Part shown: in pieces, positions 35,070 to 43,864 of the stretch | Layout: every line of letters begins with the position of its first letter | How positions within the stretch are numbered: position 1 is the first letter of the stretch | Source: Hymenobacter crusticola | GTDB lineage: Bacteria; Bacteroidota; Bacteroidia; Cytophagales; Hymenobacteraceae | Direction of reading: 5' to 3' | Length of the DNA stretch: 64,000 nt | NCBI RefSeq assembly: GCF_002154225.1 | Contig: NZ_MTSE01000020.1 | Coordinates: 1 to 64,000, forward strand | Translations under genes and position numbers: made by a program | Notes under the pieces: generated by a model | Databases searched by the model: none | Seen by the model: only the letters and a program-made list of their open reading frames with translations | Told to the model about the DNA's origin: nothing

Positions 35070-35175
35070 AGATGCACCTAGCATGCTGCAGAACAAGCCG
35101 GCAAGTTAGGCCTCATCGTTTGCCACTGCAATCGAATGACTCCGCTTTAAGCAAGACTTAAGATTAGCTCTTGAT

Positions 35176-35214
35176 GCCTGCCGGTCCGGCACCTGGGTCG
35201 TCGGACTGGCAGGC
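35176..35214. repeat. Hairpin related to the 22-bp repeat at 22988
   Basis: Arms 35176-35188 and 35202-35214 pair over 13 positions with one G-T. The inner 35186-35207 matches the repeat consensus CCGACnnCTAGGGCnnCGGA at most positions (CCGGCACCTGGGTC then GTCGGACT). It lies 4 bases past the stop side of the oxidoreductase gene and could also end its transcript. Confidence 0.5.
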
Positions 35215-35217
35215 AAC

Positions 35218-36612
35218 CTAGGCTTTCTTTTCCTCCGCCGGCTCGGGGCCGCGGAAGGCGTCGCGCTGGTTTATAGTGGGAAGCTTCACCGGCCGGCCCT
35301 CACGCGCCGATTGGTAGATGGCTTCCATAATGCGCTGATCTTGCAGGCCTTCCTCACCGGGCGTGTATGGATCTTTATTGTTCAGAATGCACTCCGAAAA
35401 GTGGTCTATTTCGGTAGCAAACTGATTTTTCGACCCTAGGGTAATTTGCTCGGTGCGCTCCGTCATGCCGTCGGCGCGTGAGGTTTTGAGCTGCTGGCCT
35501 TCGTAGGCAAAGGCCTGATCGAGGTGAATCCAGCCGCGCTCGGCCATCACCCGGTACAGGCGCGAGTCGTGGGCGTTGTAGTCGGTGGCGCAGTTCACCA
35601 CGATGCCATCGGGGAAGCGCATCTGCCAGGAGCACAGCTCCTCTACCTCCGAAAACAACGGGTTGCCGGGCGTGCTGTAGGTGTAGCCAGATACCTCGAT
35701 CGGCTCGGTGCCAAGCACGAAGCGGCACGTGTTCAGGCAGTACAAGCCAATATCGGGCAGCGCCCCACCGCCAGCTAGGTCTTTTTTGTGGCGCCAGTGC
35801 CGAGGGTTGGCCGAGCTTTGAGTGTTAAAGGCTTCAATCAGCTTGGGCTTCCCAAACTGGTTTGCCTGCATCATCTTGCGCACCATGCGGTTGTGAGGCT
35901 GGTACTGAATGCGGTAGGCAATCATGAGCTTGCGGCCAGCTTTTTTGCAGGCCTCGATCATGGCCTCGCACTCGGCCACGGAGTTAGCCATGGGCTTCTC
36001 GCAGAGGATGTGCTTGCCGGCCTGCGCCCCCCGAATGGTGTACTCGGCGTGCATGGAGTTGGGCAGCACAATGTAGATCACCTGCACGTCGGGGTTGTCC
36101 TTGAGCTTGTCGTAGTTTTCGTAGCTGTAGCAGCTTTCGGGCTTGATGCCGTATTGCTTGGCTACTTTTTGCAGCTTTTCGGGGGAGCCACTCACCAGGG
36201 CCACCGGCTTCGATTTCTTACACTCGCCAAAGGCAGGCAGCAGCTCCTCCAGCGTAAGGTGACCTAGGCCCACCAGCGCGTAGCCCACCCGCTCATCGGG
36301 GGGCAGCGGCGTGGGTGGGGGCGGCGACTGGCGGTCGGCATCCGATTTCCAGGCTTCTAATTCTATCGGCTGATCAACGGCGCTGGGCACTTTGGCAGGC
36401 GGCGACACCGGCTCCGAGGAAGGCACCTTCTGACCGTTGGGCCCGGCGTAGGTGGTAGCTTCGCCCGAGCCGCTGGGGCTGCAAGAAGTCATTAGTCCGC
36501 CCACTACCCCCGCGGCTAGCCCCCGACCAGCATATTGTAAAAACTCTTTGCGCGATACTTCCGTGGAAGCCTGAGCCAGCAAACTCTGCATGGCACTTGT
36601 CAGTTGATTCAT
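35218..36612 (-). CDS. Gfo/Idh/MocA family oxidoreductase, exported
   Basis: A 464-aa NAD(P)-dependent oxidoreductase with an export leader: SRKEFLQYAGRGLAAGVVGGLMTSC, listed here in parts as SRKEFLQYAGRGLAAG and a lipobox LMTSC (Cys-44). The leader is Tat-like in form but lacks the twin Arg. Rossmann motif YALVGLGHLTLEELLPAF, VYIVLPNSMHAEYT, HILCEKPMANSVAECEAMIEACKKAGRKLMIAYRIQYQPHN with the conserved EKP Lys, and DIGLYCLNTCRFVLG fit the glucose-fructose-oxidoreductase branch. Sugar or polyol oxidation in the periplasm is likely. An alternative start is Met-8. Monocistronic. Confidence 0.9.
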   Translation of the reverse strand: MNQLTSAMQSLLAQASTEVSRKEFLQYAGRGLAAGVVGGLMTSCSPSGSGEATTYAGPNGQKVPSSEPVSPPAKVPSAVDQPIELEAWKSDADRQSPPPPTPLPPDERVGYALVGLGHLTLEELLPAFGECKKSKPVALVSGSPEKLQKVAKQYGIKPESCYSYENYDKLKDNPDVQVIYIVLPNSMHAEYTIRGAQAGKHILCEKPMANSVAECEAMIEACKKAGRKLMIAYRIQYQPHNRMVRKMMQANQFGKPKLIEAFNTQSSANPRHWRHKKDLAGGGALPDIGLYCLNTCRFVLGTEPIEVSGYTYSTPGNPLFSEVEELCSWQMRFPDGIVVNCATDYNAHDSRLYRVMAERGWIHLDQAFAYEGQQLKTSRADGMTERTEQITLGSKNQFATEIDHFSECILNNKDPYTPGEEGLQDQRIMEAIYQSAREGRPVKLPTINQRDAFRGPEPAEEKKA

Positions 36613-36679
36613 CGTGTAACCGAATAGAGAATGGATGATTGCCGGGAGCCGCCGACGCTACGTGCCCTAGCCCTTATGG

Positions 36680-36717
36680 AAAAGGCCCACCAACGCAACT
36701 ATGCAGGCGGGCCTTTT
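36680..36717. terminator. Bidirectional terminator-like hairpin in a divergent region
   Basis: AAAAGGCCC (36680-36688) and GGGCCTTTT (36709-36717) with a 20-nt loop. It looks like a terminator on both strands, yet lies between two divergent genes where no known transcript should end. Confidence 0.45.
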
Positions 36718-36805
36718 GAGGGAGAGAGGAAAGTTGATTTTACGAACGTGTTGCCCAGTTGGTTATGCCCTGGAGCGGGCACTCGGCGCCCTAGCTTTGG
36801 CCTGC

Positions 36806-36813
36806 TACTTTTG
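36806..36813 (+). promoter_or_regulatory. Putative -7 element for the 5'-nucleotidase gene
   Basis: TACTTTTG, identical to the element at 5289, 86 bases before the ATG at 36899. No clear -33 TTTG at the right distance. Confidence 0.35.
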
Positions 36814-36898
36814 CTTGCCTTCCCCTAGCTTCGTGCGCCACGCCCGGCCATTCACCCCTTTTGCTCCTAATAAACTAAGTTCATCCGTACCCTACTTC

Positions 36899-37432
36899 AT
36901 GTCGAAAGAACGCATTGCTATTGACATGGACGAAGTCATTGCCGACGCCGTCCACCGCTTTACCGAATGGTACCACCGAGATTTCAACGTGCTGCTCACG
37001 CCCGAGCACTTGCACGGCAAACACCTGCTGCAGGCCGTAGCGCCCGAAAATCAGCAGCACCTGCGGAAGTACTTGCACACCGTAGGCTTCTTCCAGGACC
37101 TGCCCGTGATGGCCGATAGCCAGGACGTGCTGCGCCGCCTCGCCGAGCGCTACGAGCTGTTTATTGCCACCGCCGCGATGGGTTTTCCGCTGTCGTTCAG
37201 CGAAAAATTCGACTGGCTCCGGCAGCATTTCGACTTTATTCCGACAAGCCACGTGGTCTTCTGCGGCGAGAAAAGCATCATCAATGCCGACTACCTCATC
37301 GACGATAATGCTTACAATTTCAAAGACTTCCGCGGTGAAGGCATCTTGTTCACCTCCCACCACAACGTGCACGAAACCCGCTACCGCCGCGTGAACAGCT
37401 GGCAGGAAGTAGCAGCGCTGTTTGGGGTGTAA
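36899..37432 (+). CDS. 5'(3')-deoxyribonucleotidase-like HAD phosphatase
   Basis: A 177-aa NT5C-type HAD phosphatase. ATG 36899 puts the active site at once: MSKERIAIDMDEVIADAVHRF (nucleophile and acid in DMDEV). Motif 2 region LFIATAAMGFPLSF, motif 3 Lys in FCGEKSIINADYLIDDNAYNFKDF with the terminal Asp pair. Cytoplasmic dephosphorylation of (deoxy)nucleoside monophosphates is the family role. Length fits (about 180-200). Upstream codons to 36701 are intergenic. Confidence 0.9.
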   Translation: MSKERIAIDMDEVIADAVHRFTEWYHRDFNVLLTPEHLHGKHLLQAVAPENQQHLRKYLHTVGFFQDLPVMADSQDVLRRLAERYELFIATAAMGFPLSFSEKFDWLRQHFDFIPTSHVVFCGEKSIINADYLIDDNAYNFKDFRGEGILFTSHHNVHETRYRRVNSWQEVAALFGV

Positions 37433-37586
37433 CCACGGCCCTACTCGTCACTTTTCCGTAGGCTAGGTTTCGCGTCGCACTGTTCCTCTTCTTTCAGGGC
37501 GTATTGGGAAGGCCAAGCTTTCCAGTACGCTTTTGTTTTGTGCGGGGCAGCGGCGACCTAGCTTTTCTTTCTTTTTCCCCTCTTTA

Positions 37587-39005
37587 ATGAAACAAACCTT
37601 ACGGCGTCTATCCGGGGTTAGTGCCCTGGCAGCGTTGCCTTTGCTTGCTACCGCGCAAAATCCGACCAACTCCCCTACCGCTCCTCCACCCGATACGCAA
37701 AGCGCCCAAGCCACCCAAACAACTCCGCCGCGCCCTACCGCCGCGCCGCTCAAAGATGGCAAGCTCGCCCTCAACGAAGATGCCAGCCACTACGTGAAGC
37801 TCACGCTGGCCAACCAAGTGTGGCTGCGCTACAACCAAAGCAACCCCGGCACTCAGGTGAACGGCTACACCCGCCCCCACACCTACGACGTGGGCATTCG
37901 GCGCTTCCGGATTCAGTTCTATGGCCAGCTCACCGACCGGGTGTTTATCTACTCGCAGATCGGCATCAACAACTTTAGCTACCTCTCCGATAGGAAGGTG
38001 GGCTTCTTTCTGCATGATGCCGTGAGCGAATACGCCGTGGTGAAAAACCACTTTTCGCTGGGCGCGGGCCTAGGTGCCTGGAACGGCCTATCGCGCGCCA
38101 CGGCCTCGTCGGTGGGCACCATTATGGGCATTGACCTGCCCTTGGTTGCGGAAACGACCAACGACGTAAACGACCAGTTTGGGCGCAAGCTGAGCCTTTA
38201 CGCCAAGGGCAAGCTAGGTCGGTTCGATTACCGCGTAGCCCTCAGCAAACCGCTGATTATTGCGCGGGGCACGGCCATTGCGCCCTACGCCACGTTCGCC
38301 AGCAAGCCCCCCAAGCCACAGTTTCAGGGGTATTTCCAATGGCAGTTCAAAGACCTGGAAAGCAACCTCACGCCGTATAGCGCCGGCACATACCTAGGCA
38401 AAAAGCGCGTGTTCAACCTAGGTGCGGGCTTTATTGTGCAGCCCCAGGCTACCTGGACCCGCGACGCGGGCCAACCCGACACCACCAGCCACGCCATGAA
38501 GCAGTTTGCCGTCGATGTGTTCTATGATGCGCCGGTAAGTACCGCTGCCGATGCGCCGAGCGTGAGCTTCTACGCCGCCGCCATGCACCTCGACTACGGC
38601 CCCAACTACCTGCGCTACACCGCGCCGATGGATCCGGCCAACGGACTTGCTACGGGCACTACCAACCAGATAGCGGGCGCCGGCATCACCTACGGCAACG
38701 CTGTGCCGCTCTACGGCACGGGCAACGTGCTCTACGCGCAAGCAGGCTACAAGCTGAAAGACAACATAGTGGGCACCACTACCTTTATGCCTTACGTGAG
38801 CTATCAATACGCTCGCTATAAGCGCCTCGCCGACGACCTAAACTACTACGATGCGGGCATCAACTGGCTGCTGGCAGGTCATACATCCAAGTTCACTCTG
38901 AGCTACCAGAACCGCCCCGTCTACCTCGTGCAAGCCAACGGCGACAACCGCGTCGATTCGCGTCGTAGCGCAGTGGTTATGCAGTACCAAGTGTATTTCA
39001 ACTAG
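37587..39005 (+). CDS. Outer-membrane porin (phosphate-selective porin O/P-like)
   Basis: A 472-aa beta-barrel. ATG 37587 begins a signal peptide (MKQTLRRLSGVSALAALPLLATAQ); earlier codons lie in a C/T-rich leader. A Pro/Thr-rich linker (~24-60) precedes the barrel: KLTLANQVWLRYNQSNPGTQ, DVGIRRFRIQFYGQLTDRVFIYSQIGIN, and a C-terminal strand VVMQYQVYFN ending in an aromatic plus Asn. Many alternating aromatic strands (FSLGAGLGAWNGLSR, PYVSYQYARYK). Similar proteins are annotated as porin or OprO/P family; the transported ion is unknown. Ends at a strong terminator. Confidence 0.85.
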   Translation: MKQTLRRLSGVSALAALPLLATAQNPTNSPTAPPPDTQSAQATQTTPPRPTAAPLKDGKLALNEDASHYVKLTLANQVWLRYNQSNPGTQVNGYTRPHTYDVGIRRFRIQFYGQLTDRVFIYSQIGINNFSYLSDRKVGFFLHDAVSEYAVVKNHFSLGAGLGAWNGLSRATASSVGTIMGIDLPLVAETTNDVNDQFGRKLSLYAKGKLGRFDYRVALSKPLIIARGTAIAPYATFASKPPKPQFQGYFQWQFKDLESNLTPYSAGTYLGKKRVFNLGAGFIVQPQATWTRDAGQPDTTSHAMKQFAVDVFYDAPVSTAADAPSVSFYAAAMHLDYGPNYLRYTAPMDPANGLATGTTNQIAGAGITYGNAVPLYGTGNVLYAQAGYKLKDNIVGTTTFMPYVSYQYARYKRLADDLNYYDAGINWLLAGHTSKFTLSYQNRPVYLVQANGDNRVDSRRSAVVMQYQVYFN

Positions 39006-39020
39006 GCGCTACCTAGGAAC

Positions 39021-39085
39021 AGCCTTCGTGGGGCGCCGGTCTGACACTCAAAGTGTCGAACCGGCGCCCCACGAAGGCTTTTTAC
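39021..39085. terminator. Long terminator between convergent porin and NUDIX genes
   Basis: A 20-bp perfect stem (39021-39040 with 39060-39079), extended by an inner 6-bp stem (39043-39048/39052-39057), then TTTTT. Placed 16 bases after the porin stop. Confidence 0.88.
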
Positions 39086-39096
39086 CCTATCTAATC

Positions 39097-39735
39097 TTAG
39101 TCGCACAACGTCGGAAGGTCCGGCTGGCGGGCGAAGGCAAACATGGTGGCCAATTGGTCTGGGGTTGTGCGGTCGAGCGACAGCGCTAGGGTAGAAATCT
39201 CGCTTTCGCGTACCCAACGCACACCGCTGGTTTCGGAAGTACTCATGAGCAAGCTGCCTCCCACTTCGCGGCACAGCACAAAGCACTTGTACACGTACCA
39301 AGGCTGGGGTGGGTGGGCGGCATGCTTTTTCTTATCAAAAAGCGCGAGCAGGCGCACGGCTTCCGTTTGCAGACCCGTTTCTTCCGCGGCTTCTTTTACC
39401 GCCGTCTCGAAGGGCGTGTAGCCCACGTCGGCCCAACCGCCAGGCAGCGTCCACCGGTCCCCGTCTATCTTTTCCTGCACCATCAAAATTTCGTCGGTAC
39501 CGCGAAATAGCACGGCGCGCACGTCCACTTTTGGCGTTTGGTAGCCGGTTTCGTTGGCGAAGAGGTTCTTGATTTTTTCTACGGGCTCGTCGGATAGCTT
39601 CCCTATTATTTCCACGCTCATATCGCGCAGTTCCTGGTAGCGCTCTAGGTCATAAACGTTTTGGCCGTACGTCAGGCCGGCTTGCGCCAAGGCTTGCAAA
39701 CGCTGGGCAATGATAAGCCAGTCAGTGTTTTTCAT
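39097..39735 (-). CDS. NUDIX hydrolase with N-terminal NUDIX-associated domain
   Basis: A 212-aa protein; ATG 39735 gives MKNTDWLIIAQRLQALAQAGLTYG, the start of the Nudix_hydro_N helical domain (~1-60) seen in ADP-ribose/nucleotide-sugar pyrophosphatases. The NUDIX box spans GWADVGYTPFETAVKEAAEETGL, given in parts as GWADVGYTPFET and AVKEAAEETGL (metal-binding EExxE-type end). DVRAVLFRGTDEILMVQEK precedes it. It hydrolyses a nucleoside diphosphate linked to another group. TATCTTG on the minus strand (39741-39747) ends 6 bases before the start, so the mRNA may be nearly leaderless. Confidence 0.9.
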   Translation of the reverse strand: MKNTDWLIIAQRLQALAQAGLTYGQNVYDLERYQELRDMSVEIIGKLSDEPVEKIKNLFANETGYQTPKVDVRAVLFRGTDEILMVQEKIDGDRWTLPGGWADVGYTPFETAVKEAAEETGLQTEAVRLLALFDKKKHAAHPPQPWYVYKCFVLCREVGGSLLMSTSETSGVRWVRESEISTLALSLDRTTPDQLATMFAFARQPDLPTLCD

Positions 39736-40019
39736 GCGGACAAGATAGGTAATCGAGGTGCACTGCCGCTCCCCGAACCTAGCCGACAATCCTATTTCGC
39801 TCCGCTATGCTAGCTAGCCATTTATGTAAGGCCATGGCTATCTATTTTGATCTTTTCTAACACAAGGGCATACTGCTTAAGCAGACAATTTACTATCAAT
39901 TATACAATAATTAACGAAACACTATTTTTAACTTTAAAGCAAAATTTTGCATGTTTTAAGCATTATAGCAACGTATTAGATTCGCTGTCATACTTTTAAT
40001 AATCCAAACTATATGACCC

Positions 40020-40643
40020 ATGATAAATAATTTAAAGCCACTCTTTTATTATCTTTTTCCATTATTAGTTTTCTCATCTTGCTCGAACGAAATGGTGATT
40101 GAGCTTCCAGAAAAGACGACTAGTTCCACGAGTGATGCTACTGCTAACTCTCCGGCCATAACCTACCTTATCAAAGCTGGCAGCCACGAAACCACAAACC
40201 CCTTCAAGCTGCTCCGCAAGAGCCAGGTTCGCTTCGTAGTCACGTTTGATAGCTCCGCAGTTTATCGCAGCAAGGATACTGACAATCAAGCCGATATCAA
40301 CAAATTGTACGGCATGTCGGACTTCAACACCTTCCACCAGACCAACAGCGCTCGGTTTGGCTGGCGCTGGTACAACAACCGCTTGGAGTTGATGGCTTAT
40401 TCCTACAAAAATGGCGTGAATAGCTCCGACTTTATCACGGCCTTAGAGCTGAACAAGCCCTACACCTGTACCCTCACTTTATCTGACCAGAAATACATCT
40501 ACCAAGTGGAGGGGCAGACGACCAGCGTTGAGCAGTCGCGCCGGGGCAGTGGCATTGCCTCGGGCTACCAGCTCTACCCCTACTTTGGCGGCGACGAAAC
40601 CGCTCCGCACGATGTGCGCATCAAAATCCAGGAGCTACCCTAG
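40020..40643 (+). CDS. Hypothetical lipoprotein, 207 aa
   Basis: Signal peptide with lipobox VFSSC (Cys-21) followed by SNEMVIELPEKTTSSTSDATAN, a flexible linker. The mature domain (ITYLIKAGSHETTN, VRFVVTFDSSAVYRS, ARFGWRWYNNRLELMAYSYKNG, PYTCTLTLSDQKYIYQVEG) looks like a jelly-roll/LamG-type beta-sandwich, perhaps glycan-binding; no named family recognised. The upstream ~190 bp are very AT-rich and include the palindrome GCAAAATTTTGC (39940-39951). It ends at a strong terminator. Confidence 0.78.
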   Translation: MINNLKPLFYYLFPLLVFSSCSNEMVIELPEKTTSSTSDATANSPAITYLIKAGSHETTNPFKLLRKSQVRFVVTFDSSAVYRSKDTDNQADINKLYGMSDFNTFHQTNSARFGWRWYNNRLELMAYSYKNGVNSSDFITALELNKPYTCTLTLSDQKYIYQVEGQTTSVEQSRRGSGIASGYQLYPYFGGDETAPHDVRIKIQELP

Positions 40644-40666
40644 GTTTCGATTTTCTTACAGTTGCT

Positions 40667-40696
40667 AAAAGCCCCGCTGGCCAGCGGGGCTTTTCT
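40667..40696. terminator. Terminator after the 40020 lipoprotein
   Basis: A 28-bp perfect palindrome (40667-40680/40681-40694) with A-run and T-run flanks, so it can work in both directions; 24 bases past the stop. Confidence 0.85.
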
Positions 40697-40899
40697 ATTG
40701 ATGGTGGTCAGTTGCTTGTCGTCGCGCCGATTCCGCTCCCCAGTTGTATGGCCTTACGCAACCCGGCCCGCTTTCATAAAGTGAACCGAGTATGGCCAAC
40801 GGTTATTTTCCGCAGATCAGGTTCCTGCGCAAATTGCGCCCGGCCCGGCTTTCTGCTAACTTGCAACTCCTTTTGGCGTCACCTACCAGCACCAAAAGC

Positions 40900-40927
40900 A
40901 CTCAGTCACTCAACCACTCAGTCACTC
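40900..40927. repeat. Two ACTCAGTCACTC units directly before yebC
   Basis: Copies at 40900-40911 and 40916-40927 separated by 4 bases; the second ends 5 bases before the yebC ATG, where a ribosome-binding site would be. The same 12-mer forms the inverted repeat at 29281-29340. Confidence 0.7.
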
Positions 40928-40932
40928 TATAA

Positions 40933-41667
40933 ATGGGAAGAGCATTTGAATTCCGCAAAGGCCGCAAAATGAAGCGCTGGGACCGGATGTCGAAGGATTT
41001 CACGCGTATCGGTCGGGAAATTGTGATGGCCGTCAAAGAGTCGGGCCCGAACCCCGATACGAACTCCCGCCTACGCACTGCCATCCAGAACGCCAAGGGC
41101 GTAAACATGCCCAAGGACCGGGTAGATGCCGCCATCAAGCGCGCCAGCAGCCGGGAGGAGAAAGACTACCAAGAAGTTGTGTATGAAGGCTATGCCCCCC
41201 ACGGCGTGGCTATTGTTATCGAAACGGCCACCGACAACCCCGTACGTACCGTTGCCAACGTGCGCATGTACTTCAACCGCGGCAACGGCGCCCTCGGCAC
41301 CGCTGGTTCCTCCGACTACACCTTCACCCGCAAAGGCGTGTTCAAGCTAGCCGCCGAAGGCCTCGACCTTGATGAGCTGGAGCTAGAGCTCATCGACGCT
41401 GGCGCCGAAGATGTGTACTCCGACCAGGAAGAGGACGAGCACGGCAACGTGAAGGACTACATCGTGGTAGAAACTGCCTTCACCGACTTTGGTCAGATGC
41501 AGAAAGCGCTGGAAGAAAAGCATCTCAACGTTATCAGCGCCCAGCTGCAGCGCATCCCGAACACGCGCGTAAGCCTCAGCGACGAAGAAGCCGAGGAGGT
41601 TCTGAACCTGATCGAGAAGTTCGAGGAGGACGACGACGTGCAGGCCGTGTATCACACGCTAGCCTAG
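40933..41667 (+). CDS. yebC: YebC/PmpR family protein
   Basis: A 244-aa YebC protein. The N-terminus MGRAFEFRKGRKMKRWDRMSK, in parts GRAFEFRKGRK and DFTRIGREIVMAVK, then PDTNSRLRTAIQNAKGVNMPKDRVDAAIKRA, YEGYAPHGVAIVIETATDNPVRT and the acidic FDxxxYSDQEEDE region follow the three-domain fold in order. Members were called transcriptional regulators; work on bacterial YebC also implicates them in translation through difficult (proline-rich) stretches. Start ATG 40933 is canonical. Monocistronic with a terminator 27 bases downstream. Confidence 0.95.
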   Translation: MGRAFEFRKGRKMKRWDRMSKDFTRIGREIVMAVKESGPNPDTNSRLRTAIQNAKGVNMPKDRVDAAIKRASSREEKDYQEVVYEGYAPHGVAIVIETATDNPVRTVANVRMYFNRGNGALGTAGSSDYTFTRKGVFKLAAEGLDLDELELELIDAGAEDVYSDQEEDEHGNVKDYIVVETAFTDFGQMQKALEEKHLNVISAQLQRIPNTRVSLSDEEAEEVLNLIEKFEEDDDVQAVYHTLA

Positions 41668-41693
41668 GGTATTGAGCTAGGTTTGGCAGCTAA

Positions 41694-41736
41694 AAAAGAG
41701 ACAGGCCGCTCCGGTTGGGGCGGCCTGTCTCTTTTA
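41694..41736. terminator. Terminator of yebC
   Basis: A 16-bp perfect stem (41694-41709 with 41720-41735) with A-run and T-run. The rest of the 41668-42033 gap holds no supportable gene; TATCATTTG at 41784-41792 is a weak promoter candidate for the acetyltransferase. Confidence 0.88.
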
Positions 41737-42033
41737 ATTCACTTATGCCGAGTGTGTTTGGCACGAAGCACATCAAATTACTCTATCATTTGCCAGATAC
41801 ATTCGCGCCTAGAATTCATCTTCAGCAGCAATGGCTGATGTAGATTTTAAACCAAGTTTATTCCAGGAAAAGCTAGCTCTAGGGTTCGTTTTTCTTCTGA
41901 ACAGTTGGTTCCTAAAAAGCGCCTAGAAGACGGCAAACTGATTTTCTTCTAAGATGGTCAGATCATACGCTTCGCGGGCCGCGACATCGTGCTATCCTTA
42001 CAAGAAAAGCAGCCTGAATAATAGCCCATCATT

Positions 42034-42591
42034 ATGCCCACCGAAAAAGAGAAAATGCTCGCTGGCGAGCTGTACCAAGCCAACGATCCGGAGTTGGTTG
42101 CGGAGCGCCTACGTGCCAAAACGCTGTGCCACTACTACAACCAGCAACCCGTTGAGCTAGACAAAGGTGTACTGAGCGAACTACTTGGTTACAAAACCGA
42201 CGCCCACATCGAAACCATGTTCCGCTGCGACTACGGCTACAACATCAAGCTAGGCCGTAATTTCTACGCCAACTACAACTTGGTGGTACTCGATTGTGCC
42301 CTGGTCACCATCGGCGACGATGTATTCGTGGCGCCGAACGTGGTGATCAGCACCGCAGGGCACCCCGTGGAAGCCGGACCTAGGGTGGCCGGCTGGGAAT
42401 TTGCCAAGCCGATTACTATCGGCAGCAAGGTGTGGCTGGGCACCGGCGTGCTGGTGATGCCGGGCGTCACGATTGGCGATAATGCCGTGATTGGGGCGGG
42501 CAGCGTGGTCACGCGCTCTATCCCGGCCAACTCGGTGGCGGTGGGTAATCCGTGCCGCGTCATTCGGGAGGTGCCAGACGCAGCGAGCTAG
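42034..42591 (+). CDS. Maltose/galactoside-type O-acetyltransferase
   Basis: A 185-aa left-handed beta-helix acetyltransferase of the Maa/LacA group. N-terminal Mac domain: MPTEKEKMLAGELYQANDPEL and LRAKTLCHYYN; then MFRCDYGYNIKLGRNFYANYN and hexapeptide turns VTIGDDVFVAPNVVI, with catalytic His in STAGHPVEAG, and PITIGSKVWLGTGVLVMPGV...GAGSVVTRSIPANSVAVGNPCRVI. It transfers acetyl from acetyl-CoA to a sugar; the physiological acceptor is unknown. Length fits the family. Confidence 0.93.
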   Translation: MPTEKEKMLAGELYQANDPELVAERLRAKTLCHYYNQQPVELDKGVLSELLGYKTDAHIETMFRCDYGYNIKLGRNFYANYNLVVLDCALVTIGDDVFVAPNVVISTAGHPVEAGPRVAGWEFAKPITIGSKVWLGTGVLVMPGVTIGDNAVIGAGSVVTRSIPANSVAVGNPCRVIREVPDAAS

Positions 42592-42749
42592 TTCGGAGCG
42601 AAAACTGCGCGTCGGCCTGTGCTAAGCGAGGTATCTGGTTGAGAGCGGCAACGGTTAACTCAGATTCCACACTTGGCCCAAAATGACACATTAGCGGCCG
42701 CGCCCAAAACTTATTCGTACTGCAAACCCGACTTCTCGCTTAAATTGCA

Positions 42750-42787
42750 GCCCGCCGATCAGCTACCTAGCTTCGGCGGGCATTTTT
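42750..42787 (+). terminator. Terminator or attenuator hairpin upstream of bioB
   Basis: GCCCGCCGA (42750-42758) with TCGGCGGGC (42773-42781), then ATTTTT. It is 158 bp past the acetyltransferase stop and 38 bases before the bioB ATG, a position also fitting leader attenuation. Confidence 0.6.
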
Positions 42788-42824
42788 GATTCTGGCAATT
42801 GGCAACTCACAAACGGCACCCGAT

Positions 42825-43835
42825 ATGCTCCGTACCGACTGGACCCTCGACGAAGTAAAAGCAATTTATCATCAGCCCGTGCTGGAACTGGTGGCCCAAG
42901 CCGCCGCCGTACATAAGGAACACCAAACCACCGGCGAAGTGCAGGTGTGCACGCTGCTGAGCGTCAAAACCGGCGGCTGCCCCGAAGACTGCGCCTACTG
43001 CCCCCAAGCAGCCCGCTACCACACCGGCGTGCAAGCGCATAAGCTTCTGCCTGATGCTGAAGTAATTGCCGCAGCCCAACGCGCTAAGGATTCGGGTAGC
43101 ACCCGCTTCTGCATGGGCGCCGCCTGGCGCGAAGTGCGCGACAACCGCGACTTCGACCGGGTGCTAAACATGGTGACGGAGGTGAACAACCTAGGATTGG
43201 AAGTGTGTTGCACCCTAGGCATGGTGAATGAATACCAGGCCGAGCGCCTCAAGCAAGCTGGCCTCTACGCCTACAACCACAACCTCGACACCAGCGCCGA
43301 AAACTACTCCAACATCATCACCACCCGCACCTACGACGACCGCCTCGATACGCTGGAGCACGTGCGCAAAGCCGGCATTTCGGTGTGCAGCGGCGGCATC
43401 ATCGGCCTAGGTGAGACGGACGAAGACCGCGTAGCTATGCTGCACACGCTGGCCACGCTGCCCGCCCACCCCGAGTCGGTACCGGTGAATGCGCTGGTCC
43501 CGGTGCAAGGCACGCCTCTCGCCGATCAGCCCCGCGTGAGCGTGTGGGAAATGCTGCGCATGATTGCTACCGCCCGCATTCTGATGCCGAAAACCATGGT
43601 ACGTCTCTCGGCAGGTCGGCAGGAAATGCCGGTGTCGGAGCAGGCTCTGTGCTTCCTGGCCGGCGCCAACTCCATCTTCTCCGGTGAGAAATTGCTGACC
43701 ACACCGAACCCCGACTTCGACGCTGACAAGCAGATGTTTGCGACCCTCGGTCTGACGCCGCGCAAGTCGTTTAAGGATGTGCCCGTAGGCGCCACAGTGC
43801 TAGGCAAGGCGGAAGCAATAACGGTAGGAGCGTAG
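42825..43835 (+). CDS. bioB: Biotin synthase
   Basis: A 336-aa radical-SAM enzyme that inserts sulfur into dethiobiotin, the last step of biotin synthesis. ATG 42825 gives MLRTDWTLDEVKAIYHQPVLEL. The [4Fe-4S] motif is CPEDCAYC in KTGGCPEDCAYCPQ; further blocks GVQAHKLLPDAEVIAAAQ, RFCMGAAWREVRD, GLEVCCTLGM, AYNHNLDTSAENY and RLSAGRQEMP carry the [2Fe-2S] Cys/Arg ligands. Length is standard. First of the bioB-F-D-A run. Confidence 0.97.
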   Translation: MLRTDWTLDEVKAIYHQPVLELVAQAAAVHKEHQTTGEVQVCTLLSVKTGGCPEDCAYCPQAARYHTGVQAHKLLPDAEVIAAAQRAKDSGSTRFCMGAAWREVRDNRDFDRVLNMVTEVNNLGLEVCCTLGMVNEYQAERLKQAGLYAYNHNLDTSAENYSNIITTRTYDDRLDTLEHVRKAGISVCSGGIIGLGETDEDRVAMLHTLATLPAHPESVPVNALVPVQGTPLADQPRVSVWEMLRMIATARILMPKTMVRLSAGRQEMPVSEQALCFLAGANSIFSGEKLLTTPNPDFDADKQMFATLGLTPRKSFKDVPVGATVLGKAEAITVGA

Positions 43836-43864
43836 TTAGCAATCATTAACCGCGCACTACCTGT

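Noticed and set aside
41954..42160. 68-codon plus-strand frame before the acetyltransferase
   Set aside because: Overlaps the acetyltransferase N-terminus in another frame and has no family features.
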